Origin: Streptomyces netropsis
GTDB lineage: Bacteria > Actinomycetota > Actinomycetes > Streptomycetales > Streptomycetaceae
Assembly: GCF_014203545.1 (NCBI RefSeq)
Contig: NZ_JACHJG010000006.1
Coordinates: 186,001-250,000 of the forward strand
DNA length: 64,000 nucleotides
Direction of reading: 5' to 3'
A program made the position numbers and the translations under genes. The notes under the pieces are model-generated. The model had not been told where the DNA came from. It searched no databases and saw only the letters and a list, made by a program, of their open reading frames with translations. Positions 52,101 to 61,393 of the stretch are shown here, piece by piece (the first letter of the stretch is position 1; each line of letters starts with the position of its first letter).

Positions 52101-55100
52101 GGCCGCGTAGTTGCCCTGGCCGGCGGAGCCGAGGACGCCCGATGCCGAGGAGAACAGCACGAACGCCGCCAGGTCCAGGCCGGCCGTCAGCTCGTGCAGG
52201 TGCCGGGCCCCGTCGACCTTCGCGGCAAAGGAGGTGTCGATGCGCTCGGGTGTCAGGGCGTGGAGGACGCCGTCGTCCAGCACACCGGCGGTGTGCACGA
52301 CCGCAGTCAGCGGATGCGCGGCGGGCACCGACGCGAGCAGCCCGGCGAGGGCGTCACGGTCGGACACGTCGCAACGCACCGAGGTGATCTCCGCGTCGAG
52401 CAGCTCGGTGCCGGCGGCCGGCCTGCCGCTGCGGCTCGCGAGGATCAGCCTGCGTACGCCCAGACTCCGCACCACGTGCGCGGCCACCAGCCCGGCGAGA
52501 GCCCCGGATCCGCCGGTGATCAGCACGGTGCCGTCGGGGTTCCACTCGGGCGATGCCTGCTGCGTGGTGGTGACGGCGGCGAGCCGGGGCACCAGGACCG
52601 CGCCGTCACGGACCGCCAGTTGGGGCTCTCCGGTGGCGACGGCGGCGGCAAGGGCGTCCGCCGCGGGCCGGGGGTCGTCCACATCGATGAGGACGAAACG
52701 GTCGGGGTGCTCGGTCTGGGCGGTACGGACCAGCCCCCACAGCGGCGCGTGGGCCAGATCGCGCACCTCGCCGGCGACGGCGACGGCACCATGAGTGAGC
52801 AGCGCCAGTTTCGCGCCGGTGTCGGCGGCCAGCCAGCCCTGCAGCAGGGCCAGCGCCTCGTGGGTGGCCTGATGAACGGTGCCGGCGTCGAAGCACGGCA
52901 CCACCACGACGTCGGCGCCACGGGCGAGGGCCTCCGCCTCCCGCAGGCTGCCGGCGGTGACGACGTGCAGCCCGGAGCCGTCGGCGGCGGGCACCGGCGT
53001 CCAGTCGAGCCGGAACAGCGCATCGTGTGTTCCGGTGCCGAGCTGCGCGGCGGACACCGGTCGCAGGGTCAGCGAGTCGACGGCCAGCACCGGCCGGTCC
53101 GCGGTGTCGGTGACGTCCAGCCGGACGGCATCGGTGCCCGCCCGGGAGATCCGCACCCGCACGGCGGTGGCACCCCGGGTCCGCAAGGCCACACCGGACC
53201 AGGCGAAGGGGAGGTACTTCGCATCGGGCTGCTCGTGGAACCCGCCCAGCCGGGCCGCGTGGAGGGCCGCGTCGAGCAGGGCCGGATGCATGCCGAACCT
53301 GGCCGCCTCGGCACCGGCCGTCTCGGGCAGCGTGACCTCGGCGTAGATCTCGTCGGCCTGCCGCCACACGGCCCGCAGGCCCTGGAACAGCGGGCCGTAG
53401 TGGTAACCGTGCTCGGCCAGCCCCGCGTAGAAGTCGCCGAGGTCGACGGCCTGTGCCTGTGCCGGTGGCCACGGGGCGGCGGCCGGGAGAAGAGGCTCCG
53501 GAGCGCGGCCGGGAGCCAACAGGCCGCTCGCATGCTGCGTCCACTCGTGCTCGGCGGCCTCGTCGTACGGCCGCGAGTGCACGGTGAGCGCGCGCCTGCC
53601 GTCGCTCTCGAGCGCGCCGACGGCCACCTGAACCTGCACCGAACCCCGCTGTGGAATCACCAACGGCTGATGCAGGGTGAGGTCCTGTAGGACGGGGCAG
53701 CCCGCCTCGTCACCGGCCCGGATGCCGAGCTCGACGAACGCGGTACCGGGCAACAGCACCGAACCCAGCACGGTGTGGTCGGCCAGCCACGGGTGGGTGC
53801 GCAGGGAGAGTCGTCCGGTGAGCACGACCTTGTCGTCACCCGCGATGCTGACGGCGGCACCCAGCAGCGGATGACGCACATCGGCGAGACCGACCTCCGC
53901 CGGCTGGGCACCACTCGCGCCGGTACGTACCCAGTAGTGCTGGTGCTGGAAGGCGTAGGTGGGCAGGTCGATGGTGCGGGTGTGAGGGAAGAGGGGGGAC
54001 CAGTCGACGGTGTGACCGTTGACGTGGACTGTGGCCAGGGCTGCCAGGACCGTGGATACATCGTCGTGACCGGGGCGAAGTGCAGCCGCAGTGGCAACGT
54101 TTTCGGTGTCGGCGCAGTGGGCGACCATCGAGGTCAGAGCCCCTGCCGGCCCGAGCTCCACCCAAGTCGTGACACCCGCGTCGAGAAGAGTGCGCACGCC
54201 GTCGGCGAAGAGGACGGGCTCGCGGACCTGCCGCACCCAGTACTCGGGCGAGCACCATTCCTGCGGGTCAACCCACGTACCTGTCACGTTGGAGACTGCC
54301 GGCAGCGTCGGCTTACGGAACTCCACCGTCTTGAGAACCTGCCGGAACTCCTCCAGCATCGGCTCCATCAACGGCGAATGAAACGCATGCGACACCGCCA
54401 GACGACGCGCACGACCACCCCGCCCCTTCACCGCAGCCACCACACGGTCCACCGCCGCCTCAGCGCCGGAGACCACGATCTGCCCCGGTGCGTTCACCGA
54501 CGCCACGACCAGGTCATCGCCGAGCAGGTCAGTGATCTCCGCGGGGTCGGTCTGCACCGCCGCCATCGCACCGCCAGCGGGCAACGCCTGCATCAAGCGG
54601 CCTCGCGCAGCCACCACCCGGCACGCATCCTCAAGCGACCACACACCCGCCACATGAGCAGCCGCCAACTCACCAATCGAATGACCAATGAGATAGCCAG
54701 GCTTGACACCCCAGGACTCGAACAGCCGGAACAACGCCACCTCAAGCGCGAACAACCCTGCCTGAGCCCACACCGTCCGATCCAATGTCTCTGCGTCCGA
54801 ACCGAAGACCACCTCACGCAGCCCCGGATCCAGAGACGCGCAGACCTCGTCAAACGCCTCCGCGAACACCGGGAACCGCTCATACAACCCCCGGCCCATA
54901 CCCAACCGCTGACTCCCCTGACCAGCGAAAACAAACCCCAGACCACCCGCGGCAACCGAACCCGTCACCGCGTTCGCCACCGAACGCCCCTCCGCCACAG
55001 CGGAAAGACCGGCCAGCAGCTCACCACGACCCGAGCCCACCACCACCGCACGACGCTCGAACGCACTCCGCGTCGACGCCAACGACCAACCCACATCAGG

Positions 55101-56630
55101 CAGACTCACGCCGGGTTGGTCCGACACGAACGAAGCCAACCGCCCCGCCTGCTCGCGCAGCGCATCCTCGGTACGCCCCGACACCACCCACGGCACCACA
55201 GCTCCCGCGGGCGCCACAGCATCAGTCGAGGGCTCGTCCTCCTGCGGGGCCTCTTCGATGATCACGTGCGCGTTCGTCCCACTGATGCCGAACGACGACA
55301 CCCCGGCACGGCGCGGACGACCGTCCTCGACGGGCCAGTCCTGCGCCTCGGTCAGCAGTCGCACCGCACCCGACGACCAGTCCACCTCGGACGACGCTTC
55401 CTCCACGTGCAACGTCCTCGGCAGCACACCGGCCCGCATCGCCATGACCATCTTGATCACACCGGCTACACCGGCGGCCGCCTGCGCATGACCGACGTTC
55501 GACTTCACCGACCCCAGCCACAACGGACGGTCCGCGGGTCGTCCCTGCCCGTACGTAGCCAGTAGGGCCTGGGCCTCGATCGGGTCACCCAGACGGGTGC
55601 CCGTGCCATGCGCCTCGACCACGTCCACATCGGACGGACCAAGCCCCGCACTCGCCAACGCCGCCCGGATCACCCGCTGCTGCGACGGACCGTTCGGCGC
55701 CGTCAGACCATTCGACGCACCATCCTGATTCACCGCCGAACCCCGCACCACCGCCAGCACTCGATGGCCGTTGCGTTGCGCGTCCGACAACCGCTCCAGG
55801 AGCAGAATCCCCAGGCCTTCGCCCCATCCCGTTCCGTCGGCGGACTCGGCGAAGGCCTTGCATCGGCCATCGGCGGACAGGCCCCGCTGCCGGGAGAAGA
55901 CCTCGAACAGCCGAGTCGTCGGCATCACCGTCACACCGCCGGCCAGGGCCAGTTCGCACTCCCCGGCCCGCAACGCACGCGCTGCCAGGTGCATGCCCAC
56001 CAGCGAGGACGAGCAGGCCGTGCTGATCGTGATCGCCGGGCCCTCCAGCCCCAGCGCGTAGGAGATCCGCCCTGACATCACGCTCGCCGACGCCGCGGTG
56101 GCCAGGTAGCCGTGCGACCTTTCGTCCGCGCGCAGCAGCAGGGTGCCGTAGTCCTGGCCGTTGGAACCTATGAAGACACCGGTCCGGCTGCCCTTCAGCG
56201 CCCCGGGATCAATCCGGGCCCGCTCGACCGCCTCCCAAGAGCACTCCAGCAGCAACCGCTGCTGCGGATCCATGACCAGCGCCTCACGCGGCGAGATCCC
56301 GAAGAACCCCGGGTCGAACTCGCCGGCCCCCTGAAGGAACGCGCCTTCACGTGCGTACGACTTGCCCGGCGCGTCCGGGTCCGGGTCGAACAGGTTCTCC
56401 AGGTCCCAGCCGCGGTCCTCCGGAAACTCCGACACCGCGTCCACACCCGCGTCGAGGAGCTCCCAGAACTCCTCCGGCGTACGTACACCACCGGGCAGAC
56501 GGCAGCTCATCCCCACGATCGCGATCGGCTCGCGCTCGCCGTCCTCCAGCTCACGCACCCGCTGCCGCGCCTCGTGGAGATTCGCGGCGGTTTGCTTCAA
56601 GTAGTCGAGCAGCTCTTCATCGTTGGGCAT
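46125..56630 (-). CDS. borA3: Borrelidin PKS modules 2 and 3 (two KS-AT-DH-KR-ACP sets)
   Basis: 3501 residues. Module 2: KS Cys206 (STACSSSL), AT Ser651 with HAFH 748-751 (malonyl), DH His952/Asp1120 (HTVLGSVLLP), KR with LDD near 1350-1550, ACP Ser1669. Module 3: KS Cys1901 (DTACSTSL), AT Ser2343 with YASH 2443-2446 (methylmalonyl), DH His2644/Asp2803, KR near 3070-3260 with LDD, ACP Ser3381. Each module leaves a double bond, making the C12-C15 diene, and module 3 brings the C12 methyl that BorI/J/K turn into the nitrile. C-terminal acidic docking helix. ATG at 56630 with only a weak ribosome site; 92 bases separate it from the borA2 stop. Confidence 0.93.
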   Translation of the reverse strand: MPNDEELLDYLKQTAANLHEARQRVRELEDGEREPIAIVGMSCRLPGGVRTPEEFWELLDAGVDAVSEFPEDRGWDLENLFDPDPDAPGKSYAREGAFLQGAGEFDPGFFGISPREALVMDPQQRLLLECSWEAVERARIDPGALKGSRTGVFIGSNGQDYGTLLLRADERSHGYLATAASASVMSGRISYALGLEGPAITISTACSSSLVGMHLAARALRAGECELALAGGVTVMPTTRLFEVFSRQRGLSADGRCKAFAESADGTGWGEGLGILLLERLSDAQRNGHRVLAVVRGSAVNQDGASNGLTAPNGPSQQRVIRAALASAGLGPSDVDVVEAHGTGTRLGDPIEAQALLATYGQGRPADRPLWLGSVKSNVGHAQAAAGVAGVIKMVMAMRAGVLPRTLHVEEASSEVDWSSGAVRLLTEAQDWPVEDGRPRRAGVSSFGISGTNAHVIIEEAPQEDEPSTDAVAPAGAVVPWVVSGRTEDALREQAGRLASFVSDQPGVSLPDVGWSLASTRSAFERRAVVVGSGRGELLAGLSAVAEGRSVANAVTGSVAAGGLGFVFAGQGSQRLGMGRGLYERFPVFAEAFDEVCASLDPGLREVVFGSDAETLDRTVWAQAGLFALEVALFRLFESWGVKPGYLIGHSIGELAAAHVAGVWSLEDACRVVAARGRLMQALPAGGAMAAVQTDPAEITDLLGDDLVVASVNAPGQIVVSGAEAAVDRVVAAVKGRGGRARRLAVSHAFHSPLMEPMLEEFRQVLKTVEFRKPTLPAVSNVTGTWVDPQEWCSPEYWVRQVREPVLFADGVRTLLDAGVTTWVELGPAGALTSMVAHCADTENVATAAALRPGHDDVSTVLAALATVHVNGHTVDWSPLFPHTRTIDLPTYAFQHQHYWVRTGASGAQPAEVGLADVRHPLLGAAVSIAGDDKVVLTGRLSLRTHPWLADHTVLGSVLLPGTAFVELGIRAGDEAGCPVLQDLTLHQPLVIPQRGSVQVQVAVGALESDGRRALTVHSRPYDEAAEHEWTQHASGLLAPGRAPEPLLPAAAPWPPAQAQAVDLGDFYAGLAEHGYHYGPLFQGLRAVWRQADEIYAEVTLPETAGAEAARFGMHPALLDAALHAARLGGFHEQPDAKYLPFAWSGVALRTRGATAVRVRISRAGTDAVRLDVTDTADRPVLAVDSLTLRPVSAAQLGTGTHDALFRLDWTPVPAADGSGLHVVTAGSLREAEALARGADVVVVPCFDAGTVHQATHEALALLQGWLAADTGAKLALLTHGAVAVAGEVRDLAHAPLWGLVRTAQTEHPDRFVLIDVDDPRPAADALAAAVATGEPQLAVRDGAVLVPRLAAVTTTQQASPEWNPDGTVLITGGSGALAGLVAAHVVRSLGVRRLILASRSGRPAAGTELLDAEITSVRCDVSDRDALAGLLASVPAAHPLTAVVHTAGVLDDGVLHALTPERIDTSFAAKVDGARHLHELTAGLDLAAFVLFSSASGVLGSAGQGNYAAANAYLDALATHRRALGLPAVSLAWGLWAEHGSMARDLGDTELTRISRIGVAALTSEEGMRLFDAGRSSEHAVLVPMRVDKAMLRERRDQLPVPMRGLVRGADRVRRSSPAAGGLAGVSGADRSRMVLNIVRTAVADTLGYNAADGVRPDQNLHQAGFDSLTAVEFRNRLAAATGLRLPATLTYDYPSPRAIAEHVLELLTVAEPEAPVVARAPAPADDDPVVIVGMAGRYPGGVRTPEDLWDLVLSGGDGISEWPADRGWDVHGLFDPDPDAAGKSYVREGGFLHDAARFDAGFFGISPREALAMDPQQRLLLECSWEALEQAGIDPTALKGSRTGVYAGVMYHEYASRLGASPEGYEGTLGTGSAGSIASGRISYTFDFVGPAVTVDTACSTSLVGLHLAAQSLRAGECELALAGGVTVMHTPRPFVEFSRQRGLAADGRSKAFAKAADGVAWGEGVGILVLERLSDARRNGHEVLAVVRGSAVNQDGASNGLTAPNGPSQQRVIRAALASAGLGPSDVDVVEAHGTGTRLGDPIEAQALLATYGHGRPADRPLWLGSVKSNIGHTQAAAGVAGVIKMIKAMRTGVLPRTLHVDEPTPDVDWSSGTVRLLTSQQDWPVGDGRPRRAGVSSFGISGTNAHVILEQAPEERPADAEAPVVGVVPWMVSGRTEEALRAQAARLAGHVSARPELSALDVGWSLVSTRSAFEHRAVVVGRDREELLARLSAVAADGAHPAVTAGDDGVVMVFAGQGCQWAGMGTALLESSPVFEESMRRCADALAPFVDFELTDVLGDEAALSRVDVVQPALWAVMVSLAELWRSCGVTVAAVIGHSQGEIAAAAVSGALSLEDAARVVALRSRLIAEKLSGLGGMVSVALPRDEVDAMVGAFPGVSVAAVNGASSTVVSGDVAGLDGMLATCVEQGVRARRIDVDYASHSAQVELIREELLSLLAGISPQASEVPFVSTVTGERIDTAELGPEYWYRNLRQTVEFRAGVEHLLGLGHDVFLESSPHPVLTVGIEETADRVVVLESLRRGEGDLTRMVTAAAEAWTRGVTIDWTPFVAGGHRVELPTYAFQHRHHWLDAAPGQTGDVAAVGLGEAGHALAPVTVELPGGQSVWTGQLSTRTVPWLADHTVLGSVLLPGTAWVELALHAGHQVGLGCVEELTLQAPLVLDGTAPAQIRVVVTETGDADRRAVSMHSRGADGTWTTHAEGFLGVEGPRPDDLLVWPPAGATPIDVDGFYETLEVAGYHYGPVFRGLRRAWRAGDEVFAEIELPEGTGPDGYGIHPGLFDAALHALACEGRTAAHGPGETRLPFSFTDVRLFATGATSLRVRLDPKEASWQAWDAGGLPVFGLGRLVTRPVGAAQLAVKRAGTLFKVAWEDTAPVAGPPGTSCAVLGADTLGLGSALREAGWRVDTAAGPAAVEAVPDVVLLPCDRPEHDDVEVPAAVRAETGRVLDVLQEWLADARFADSRMVVVTRDTPSGDLAHGAVRGLLRSAQAEHPDRITLVGLDDHPASLAALPGFVITDEPEIAIRAGTGSVPRLARLHEPGGGGSLGTGTVLITGGTGTLGGLLARHIVQVHGITRLLLVSRRGPAADGAEGLRAELGALGAHVDIVAADLGDRSAVADVLAGVDPRHPLSAVVHAAGVLDDGVLGTRSSGWLDTVLRPKADAAWHLHDLTARQSLSAFVLFSSASSVLGAAGQANYAAANGFLDALAVHRVNQGLPGLSLAWGLWAHRSELTEKVGSPSRNITVAGALSTEEALAAFDAALGTGDASAVPIRIESVSTQDVPAMLRGVVRVPRRAVAAAEPSGSRDGRFAHRLTGLSPEERLRLVQNVVLGAVAAVLGHESRDAITPSRGFLELGFDSLTGVRLRNSLAKELGLRLPATTVFDHPSPGQLAAHLVELLVGTVDTTALALERLDELRRSVTGPAPGDLDRELVAQRLTALLAELRPPTGPEADAGDLDAASADEIYAYIDNELGIGGAQ
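48950..50010 (-). repeat. Methylmalonyl-AT repeat, copy in borA3 module 3
   Basis: Third and most diverged copy. It differs mainly at 49320-49350 (CVEQGV for CETKGI) and 49615-49660, while the active-site stretches remain nearly identical at DNA level. Confidence 0.7.
53936..55500 (-). repeat. Malonyl-AT/KS-linker repeat, copy in borA3 module 2
   Basis: Second copy of the malonyl-AT block. Differences from the borA6 and borA2 copies are scattered single bases (for example near 53965-54000) plus a divergent patch at about 55085-55250 in the KS-AT linker. Confidence 0.8.
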
Positions 56631-56722
56631 TGATGGTCCCGCTTCCGGTGCGTCGATCGGGTTCGGTGGTCGGCATGGCTACCTGCGCGGGGCATCCGGC
56701 GGCCGTCGAAGGCGGTCAACTG

Positions 56723-59700
56723 TCATCGAGAGATTCCGAGCTCGTTGGTGAGGAAGTCGAGCACCTCGGCACGGGAGGCCGACTGGAGATCACGTGAGGC
56801 GTCCGGCTGCGGAGCACAGGCGGACTGCATCTCCTTGAGCCTGCGGGTGACGCGGGAACGGTCGTCCTCGCTCAGTTCCGCGGCCGCGAGTTTCGAACCC
56901 AGCGCGTCCAGTTCGGCGAACAGGCCGCCCACCGTGTCCGGGTCGTCGAAGGCCAAGTGTTCCCGTAGGTGGTCGGCCAGGGACGCGAGCGTCGGGTAGT
57001 CGTAGACGAGGGTCGCGGGCAGCTTCACTCCGATGTGGACGGCGAGGAGGTTGCGCAGCTCCACGGCGGTCAGCGAGTCGAAGCCGATGTTGTGGAAAGA
57101 ACTGTCGGGACCTATCGGGGCCCGTGAGTCGTGCCCGAGCACGGTGGTGACCAGCTCCTGCACCAGGTCGAGCAGCGCCTGTCCGCGTTCGGCCTCGGTC
57201 ATCCCGGCCAGCGCGTCCAGCATCCCGGTGCTCTGCTCGGCCACGCCGAGGTCGCCGAGCGACCGCACCTCGGGCAGATCGGCGATGAGCCGGCTCGGAC
57301 GCGACGCGGTGAAGTCGACGGCGAACCGGGGCCAGTCGATGTCCGCCACGATGTGCGCGGCCCCCGGTTCGGCCATGACCTGCCACAGGGCCTCGACGGC
57401 CTGCGCCGGGCTCATCAACGGCAGGCCGTAGCGGCGGGTCCGGCTGGCGACGGCCTCGTCTGCGACCATGCCCTCGCCCTGCCAGGCACCCCATGCGACC
57501 GAGGTCGCCGGCAGGCCTTCCGCACGACGCTGTTCGGCAAGCGCGTCGAGGAAGGCGTTGGCCGCGGCGTAGTTGCCCTGGCCCTTGGTGCCGGTGGTCC
57601 CGGCGAGCGAGGAGAAGAGGACCAGATGTGCGTCCTTGACGCACTCGTGCAGGTTGAGCGCGCCCTTGATCTTGACGTCCAGCGCGCCTGCGAAGCGCTG
57701 CGGCGTCAGCGCGTCGATGAGGCAGTCGTCCAGCGTGCCCGCGGCGTGGATCACCGCGCTCAACGGCCGGTCGGCGGAGACGGCCTCGATCAGCCTCCGC
57801 ACGGCGGCGGCGTCGGTGACGTCGCATGCCTCGATGGTCACGGGGATTCCGGATGCCGCCAGCTCCTCCAGCAGCGCCGCGGCCCCGGGGGCCTCCGGTC
57901 CACGCCTGCTGACCAGCACCAAGTGCTCGATGTCCTGTGTGACCAGTCGGCGCGCGATGTTGGCGCCCACGCCACCGGTACCGCCGGTCACCAGCACGGT
58001 GCCGCTCGGCTGCCAGCCCTCGGCCGTGGCCGGCGCGGTGGTGCGCACCATGCGGCGGACGAGGACGCCGCTCTCGCGAACGGCCAGTTGGTCTTCTGCT
58101 TCCGGCGCGGAGAGCACGTCCGCGACGAGGCCTCGCATACGGTCGTCGGCGTGTGCGGGAAGGTCGATGAGCCCGGCCCACAGCTGCGGCTTCTCCAGGG
58201 CGGCGACCCGGCCGAGGCCCCAGATCTGAGCCTGCGAAGCCTGCGCCGGACCGTCGGCGCCGTCGGCGGAGACAGCGTGTCGGGTGGCGACCCACAGCGG
58301 CCCGATGCCGAGTTCTTCACAGACCTGCACGGTGTGCGCCACGGCGACCAGTCCGGCGGACACCACGTCCTCCTCCGGGTGAGGCCGGTCGTCGAGCGCC
58401 AGCAGGCTCAGGACCCCGTCGATCCGACGCCCTGCGACCGCCTCACGCACGGCGGCGACCAGGGCCGTCCGGTTCTCCGCAGCCCCGACCTGCACGCGGA
58501 CCACTTCACAGCCGTAGTCGGACAGCATCTGCTCGGCGCCGACCGTCCACGGCTCCGGCCGGTTCAGTTCGGGCACCAGCAGCAGCCAGCGGCCCGAGAG
58601 GCTGCCGGAACCGCCTGCCACGCGCCGACGCCAGTCGATGCGGTAACGCCATGCGTCGCCCTGTCCCGACGTCGAGGTGGTGAACAGGGGGCGTACGTCA
58701 AGCCAGTGGTGCTGGTGCTGGAAGGCGTAGGTGGGGAGATCGACGGTGCGGGCGTGGGGGAAGAAGGGCGACCAGTCGACAGCGTGGCCGTTGACGTGGA
58801 CTGTGGCCAGGGCTGCCAGGACCGTGGATACATCGTCATGACCGGGGCGTAGTGCGGCCGCAGTGGCGATGTGTTCGGTGTCGGCGCAGTGAGCGACCAT
58901 CGAAGTCAGAGCCCCTGCGGGCCCGAGCTCCACCCAGGTCGTGACACCCGCGTCAAGGAGAGTACGCACACCGTCAGCGAAAAGGACGGGCTCGCGGACC
59001 TGCCGCACCCAGTACTCGGGCGAGCACCATTCCTGCGGGTCAACCCACGTACCTGTCACGTTGGAGACTGCCGGCAGCGTCGGGGTACGGAACTCCACCG
59101 TCTTGAGAACCTGCCGGAACTCCTCCAGCATCGGCTCCATCAACGGCGAATGAAACGCATGCGACACCGCCAGACGACGCGCACGACCACCCCGCCCCTT
59201 CACCGCAGCCACCACACGGTCGACGGAAACCTCAGCCCCGGAGACCACGATCTGCCCCGGGGCATTCACCGACGCCACCACCAGGTCATCGCCCAGCAGG
59301 TCAGCGATCTCCGCGGGGTCGGCCTGCACCGCCGCCATCGCACCACCGGCAGGCAACGCCTGCATCAACCGGCCCCGCGCAGCCACCACCCGGCACGCAT
59401 CCTCAAGCGACCACACACCCGCCACATGAGCAGCCGCCAACTCACCAATCGAATGACCGATCAGATAGCCAGGCTTCACACCCCAGGACTCGAACAACCG
59501 GAACAACGCCACCTCAAGCGCGAACAACCCCGCCTGAGCCCACACCGTCCGATCCAACGCCTCCGCATCCGAACCGAAGACCACATCCCCCAGCCCCGGA
59601 TCCAGACCCGCGCAGACCTCGTCAAACGCCTCCGCAAACACCGGGAACCGCTCATACAACCCCCGGCCCATACCCAACCGCTGACTCCCCTGACCAGCGA

Positions 59701-61393
59701 AAACAAACCCCAGCCGTCCGGAACCCACGGAACCCGTCACCGCGTTCGCCACCGAACGCCCCTCCGCCACAGCGGAAAGGGCCGCGACGAACTCCCCAGG
59801 CTCCGATCCGAGTACCACCGCACGACGCTCGAACGCACTCCGCGTCGACGCCAACGACCAACCCACATCAGCCAGGCTCATACCAGCCCGACTCGACACG
59901 AACGAAGCCAACCGCCCCGCCTGCTCGCGCAGCGCGTCTTCCGTACGCCCCGAGACGACCCACGGCACCACGCCCGAGGCAGGCTCTCCCACCAGCGGTT
60001 CGACCACCGGGGCCTCCTCGATGATCACGTGCGCGTTCGTCCCGCTGATACCGAACGACGACACCCCCGCCCGCCGCGGACGGCCCTCCACCACCGGCCA
60101 GTCCCGCGCCTCGGTCAACAACCGCACCGCACCCGACGACCAGTCCACCTCGGACGACGCTTCCTCCACGTGCAACGTCCTCGGCAACACACCGGCCCGC
60201 ATCGCCATGACCATCTTGATCACACCGGCCACACCAGCGGCAGCCTGCGCATGACCGATATTCGACTTCACCGACCCCAGCCACAAGGGCTGTTCGACAT
60301 CCCGGTCCTGCCCGTACGTAGCCAGCAGCGCCTGGGCCTCGATCGGGTCACCCAACCGCGTCCCCGTGCCATGTGCCTCGACCACATCCACATCGGACGG
60401 CCCCAACCCCGCACTCGCCAACGCCGCCCGGATCACCCGCTGCTGCGACGGACCGTTCGGCGCCGTCAGACCATTCGACGCACCATCCTGATTCACCGCC
60501 GAACCCCGCACCACCGCCAGTACGTGGTGGCCGTTCCGCCGGGCGGCCGACAGCCGCTCCAGCACCAGCACGCCCACACCCTCACCGAAGCCCATTCCGT
60601 CGGCAGAGTCCGAGAACGCCTTGGAGCGTCCGTCCAGGGCGAGCCCCCGCTGGCGGGAGAAGGCCACCGGCAGCTGCGGCGTCGACATCACCGTGACGGC
60701 GCCGGCCAGGGCCAGGTCGCACTCCCCCGACCTCAAGGCGCGCGCCGCCAGGTGAACGGCCACCAGGGAGGACGAGCACGCCGTGTTGACGGTGATCGCC
60801 GGACCCTCCAGGCCCAGCGAGTAGGAGATCCGTCCGGAGAGGACACTGCCGGAGGCACCGGTCGCCAGGTAGCTCTGCGACCGCTCGTCCGCTCCGAGCA
60901 AGAGGGTGTTGTAGTCCTGCCAGTTGGAACCGGCGAAGACGCCCGTGCGGCTGCCGTGCAGCGAGCGGGGGTCCATCCGGGCCCGCTCGATCGCCTCCCA
61001 CGAACACTCCAGCAGCAACCGCTGCTGCGGATCCATCGCCCGTGCCTCGCGCGGCGAGATCCCGAAGAACCCGGCGTCGAACTCGCCCGCGCCGTGCAGG
61101 AAGCCGCCCTCCCGCACGTAGGACTTGCCGGAAGCGTCCGGGTCGGGGTCGAAGAGGTTCGGCACGTCCCAGCCGCGGTCCTCCGGGAACTCCGACACCG
61201 CGTCCACACCCGCGTCGAGGAGCTCCCAGAACTCCTCCGGCGATCCCACGCCACCGGGCAGACGGCAGCTCATCCCCACGATCGCGATCGGCTCGCGCTC
61301 GCCGTCCTCCAGCTCACGCACCCGCTGCCGCGCCTCGTCGAGCTCGGCGCTGACCCGCTTGAGGAAGTAGCGAAGCTTGTCTTCATGTGCCAT
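56723..61393 (-). CDS. borA2: Borrelidin PKS module 1 (KS-AT-KR-ACP)
   Basis: 1556 residues. Docking coiled coil at 1-33, KS Cys206 in NTACSSSL, AT Ser648 in GHSIGE with HAFH 745-748 (malonyl-CoA), no DH, KR about 1115-1310 with LDD (B type) and GTKGQGNYAAAN, ACP Ser1440 in IGFDSL, C-terminal docking helix. It takes the cyclopentane dicarboxyl starter from the loading module, adds C15-C16 and reduces C17 to the hydroxyl later used for lactone closure. ATG at 61393 has only a weak GAAGG site about 10 bases upstream. It is separated from borA1 by 215 bases that hold a GT-rich repeat. Confidence 0.93.
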   Translation of the reverse strand: MAHEDKLRYFLKRVSAELDEARQRVRELEDGEREPIAIVGMSCRLPGGVGSPEEFWELLDAGVDAVSEFPEDRGWDVPNLFDPDPDASGKSYVREGGFLHGAGEFDAGFFGISPREARAMDPQQRLLLECSWEAIERARMDPRSLHGSRTGVFAGSNWQDYNTLLLGADERSQSYLATGASGSVLSGRISYSLGLEGPAITVNTACSSSLVAVHLAARALRSGECDLALAGAVTVMSTPQLPVAFSRQRGLALDGRSKAFSDSADGMGFGEGVGVLVLERLSAARRNGHHVLAVVRGSAVNQDGASNGLTAPNGPSQQRVIRAALASAGLGPSDVDVVEAHGTGTRLGDPIEAQALLATYGQDRDVEQPLWLGSVKSNIGHAQAAAGVAGVIKMVMAMRAGVLPRTLHVEEASSEVDWSSGAVRLLTEARDWPVVEGRPRRAGVSSFGISGTNAHVIIEEAPVVEPLVGEPASGVVPWVVSGRTEDALREQAGRLASFVSSRAGMSLADVGWSLASTRSAFERRAVVLGSEPGEFVAALSAVAEGRSVANAVTGSVGSGRLGFVFAGQGSQRLGMGRGLYERFPVFAEAFDEVCAGLDPGLGDVVFGSDAEALDRTVWAQAGLFALEVALFRLFESWGVKPGYLIGHSIGELAAAHVAGVWSLEDACRVVAARGRLMQALPAGGAMAAVQADPAEIADLLGDDLVVASVNAPGQIVVSGAEVSVDRVVAAVKGRGGRARRLAVSHAFHSPLMEPMLEEFRQVLKTVEFRTPTLPAVSNVTGTWVDPQEWCSPEYWVRQVREPVLFADGVRTLLDAGVTTWVELGPAGALTSMVAHCADTEHIATAAALRPGHDDVSTVLAALATVHVNGHAVDWSPFFPHARTVDLPTYAFQHQHHWLDVRPLFTTSTSGQGDAWRYRIDWRRRVAGGSGSLSGRWLLLVPELNRPEPWTVGAEQMLSDYGCEVVRVQVGAAENRTALVAAVREAVAGRRIDGVLSLLALDDRPHPEEDVVSAGLVAVAHTVQVCEELGIGPLWVATRHAVSADGADGPAQASQAQIWGLGRVAALEKPQLWAGLIDLPAHADDRMRGLVADVLSAPEAEDQLAVRESGVLVRRMVRTTAPATAEGWQPSGTVLVTGGTGGVGANIARRLVTQDIEHLVLVSRRGPEAPGAAALLEELAASGIPVTIEACDVTDAAAVRRLIEAVSADRPLSAVIHAAGTLDDCLIDALTPQRFAGALDVKIKGALNLHECVKDAHLVLFSSLAGTTGTKGQGNYAAANAFLDALAEQRRAEGLPATSVAWGAWQGEGMVADEAVASRTRRYGLPLMSPAQAVEALWQVMAEPGAAHIVADIDWPRFAVDFTASRPSRLIADLPEVRSLGDLGVAEQSTGMLDALAGMTEAERGQALLDLVQELVTTVLGHDSRAPIGPDSSFHNIGFDSLTAVELRNLLAVHIGVKLPATLVYDYPTLASLADHLREHLAFDDPDTVGGLFAELDALGSKLAAAELSEDDRSRVTRRLKEMQSACAPQPDASRDLQSASRAEVLDFLTNELGISR
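58706..60260 (-). repeat. Malonyl-AT/KS-linker repeat, copy in borA2
   Basis: Third copy. It is nearly identical to the borA6 copy around 58706-58800 and 59080-59480, with a divergent patch at about 59780-59820 (EPGEFVAA instead of GRGELLAG). Confidence 0.8.
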
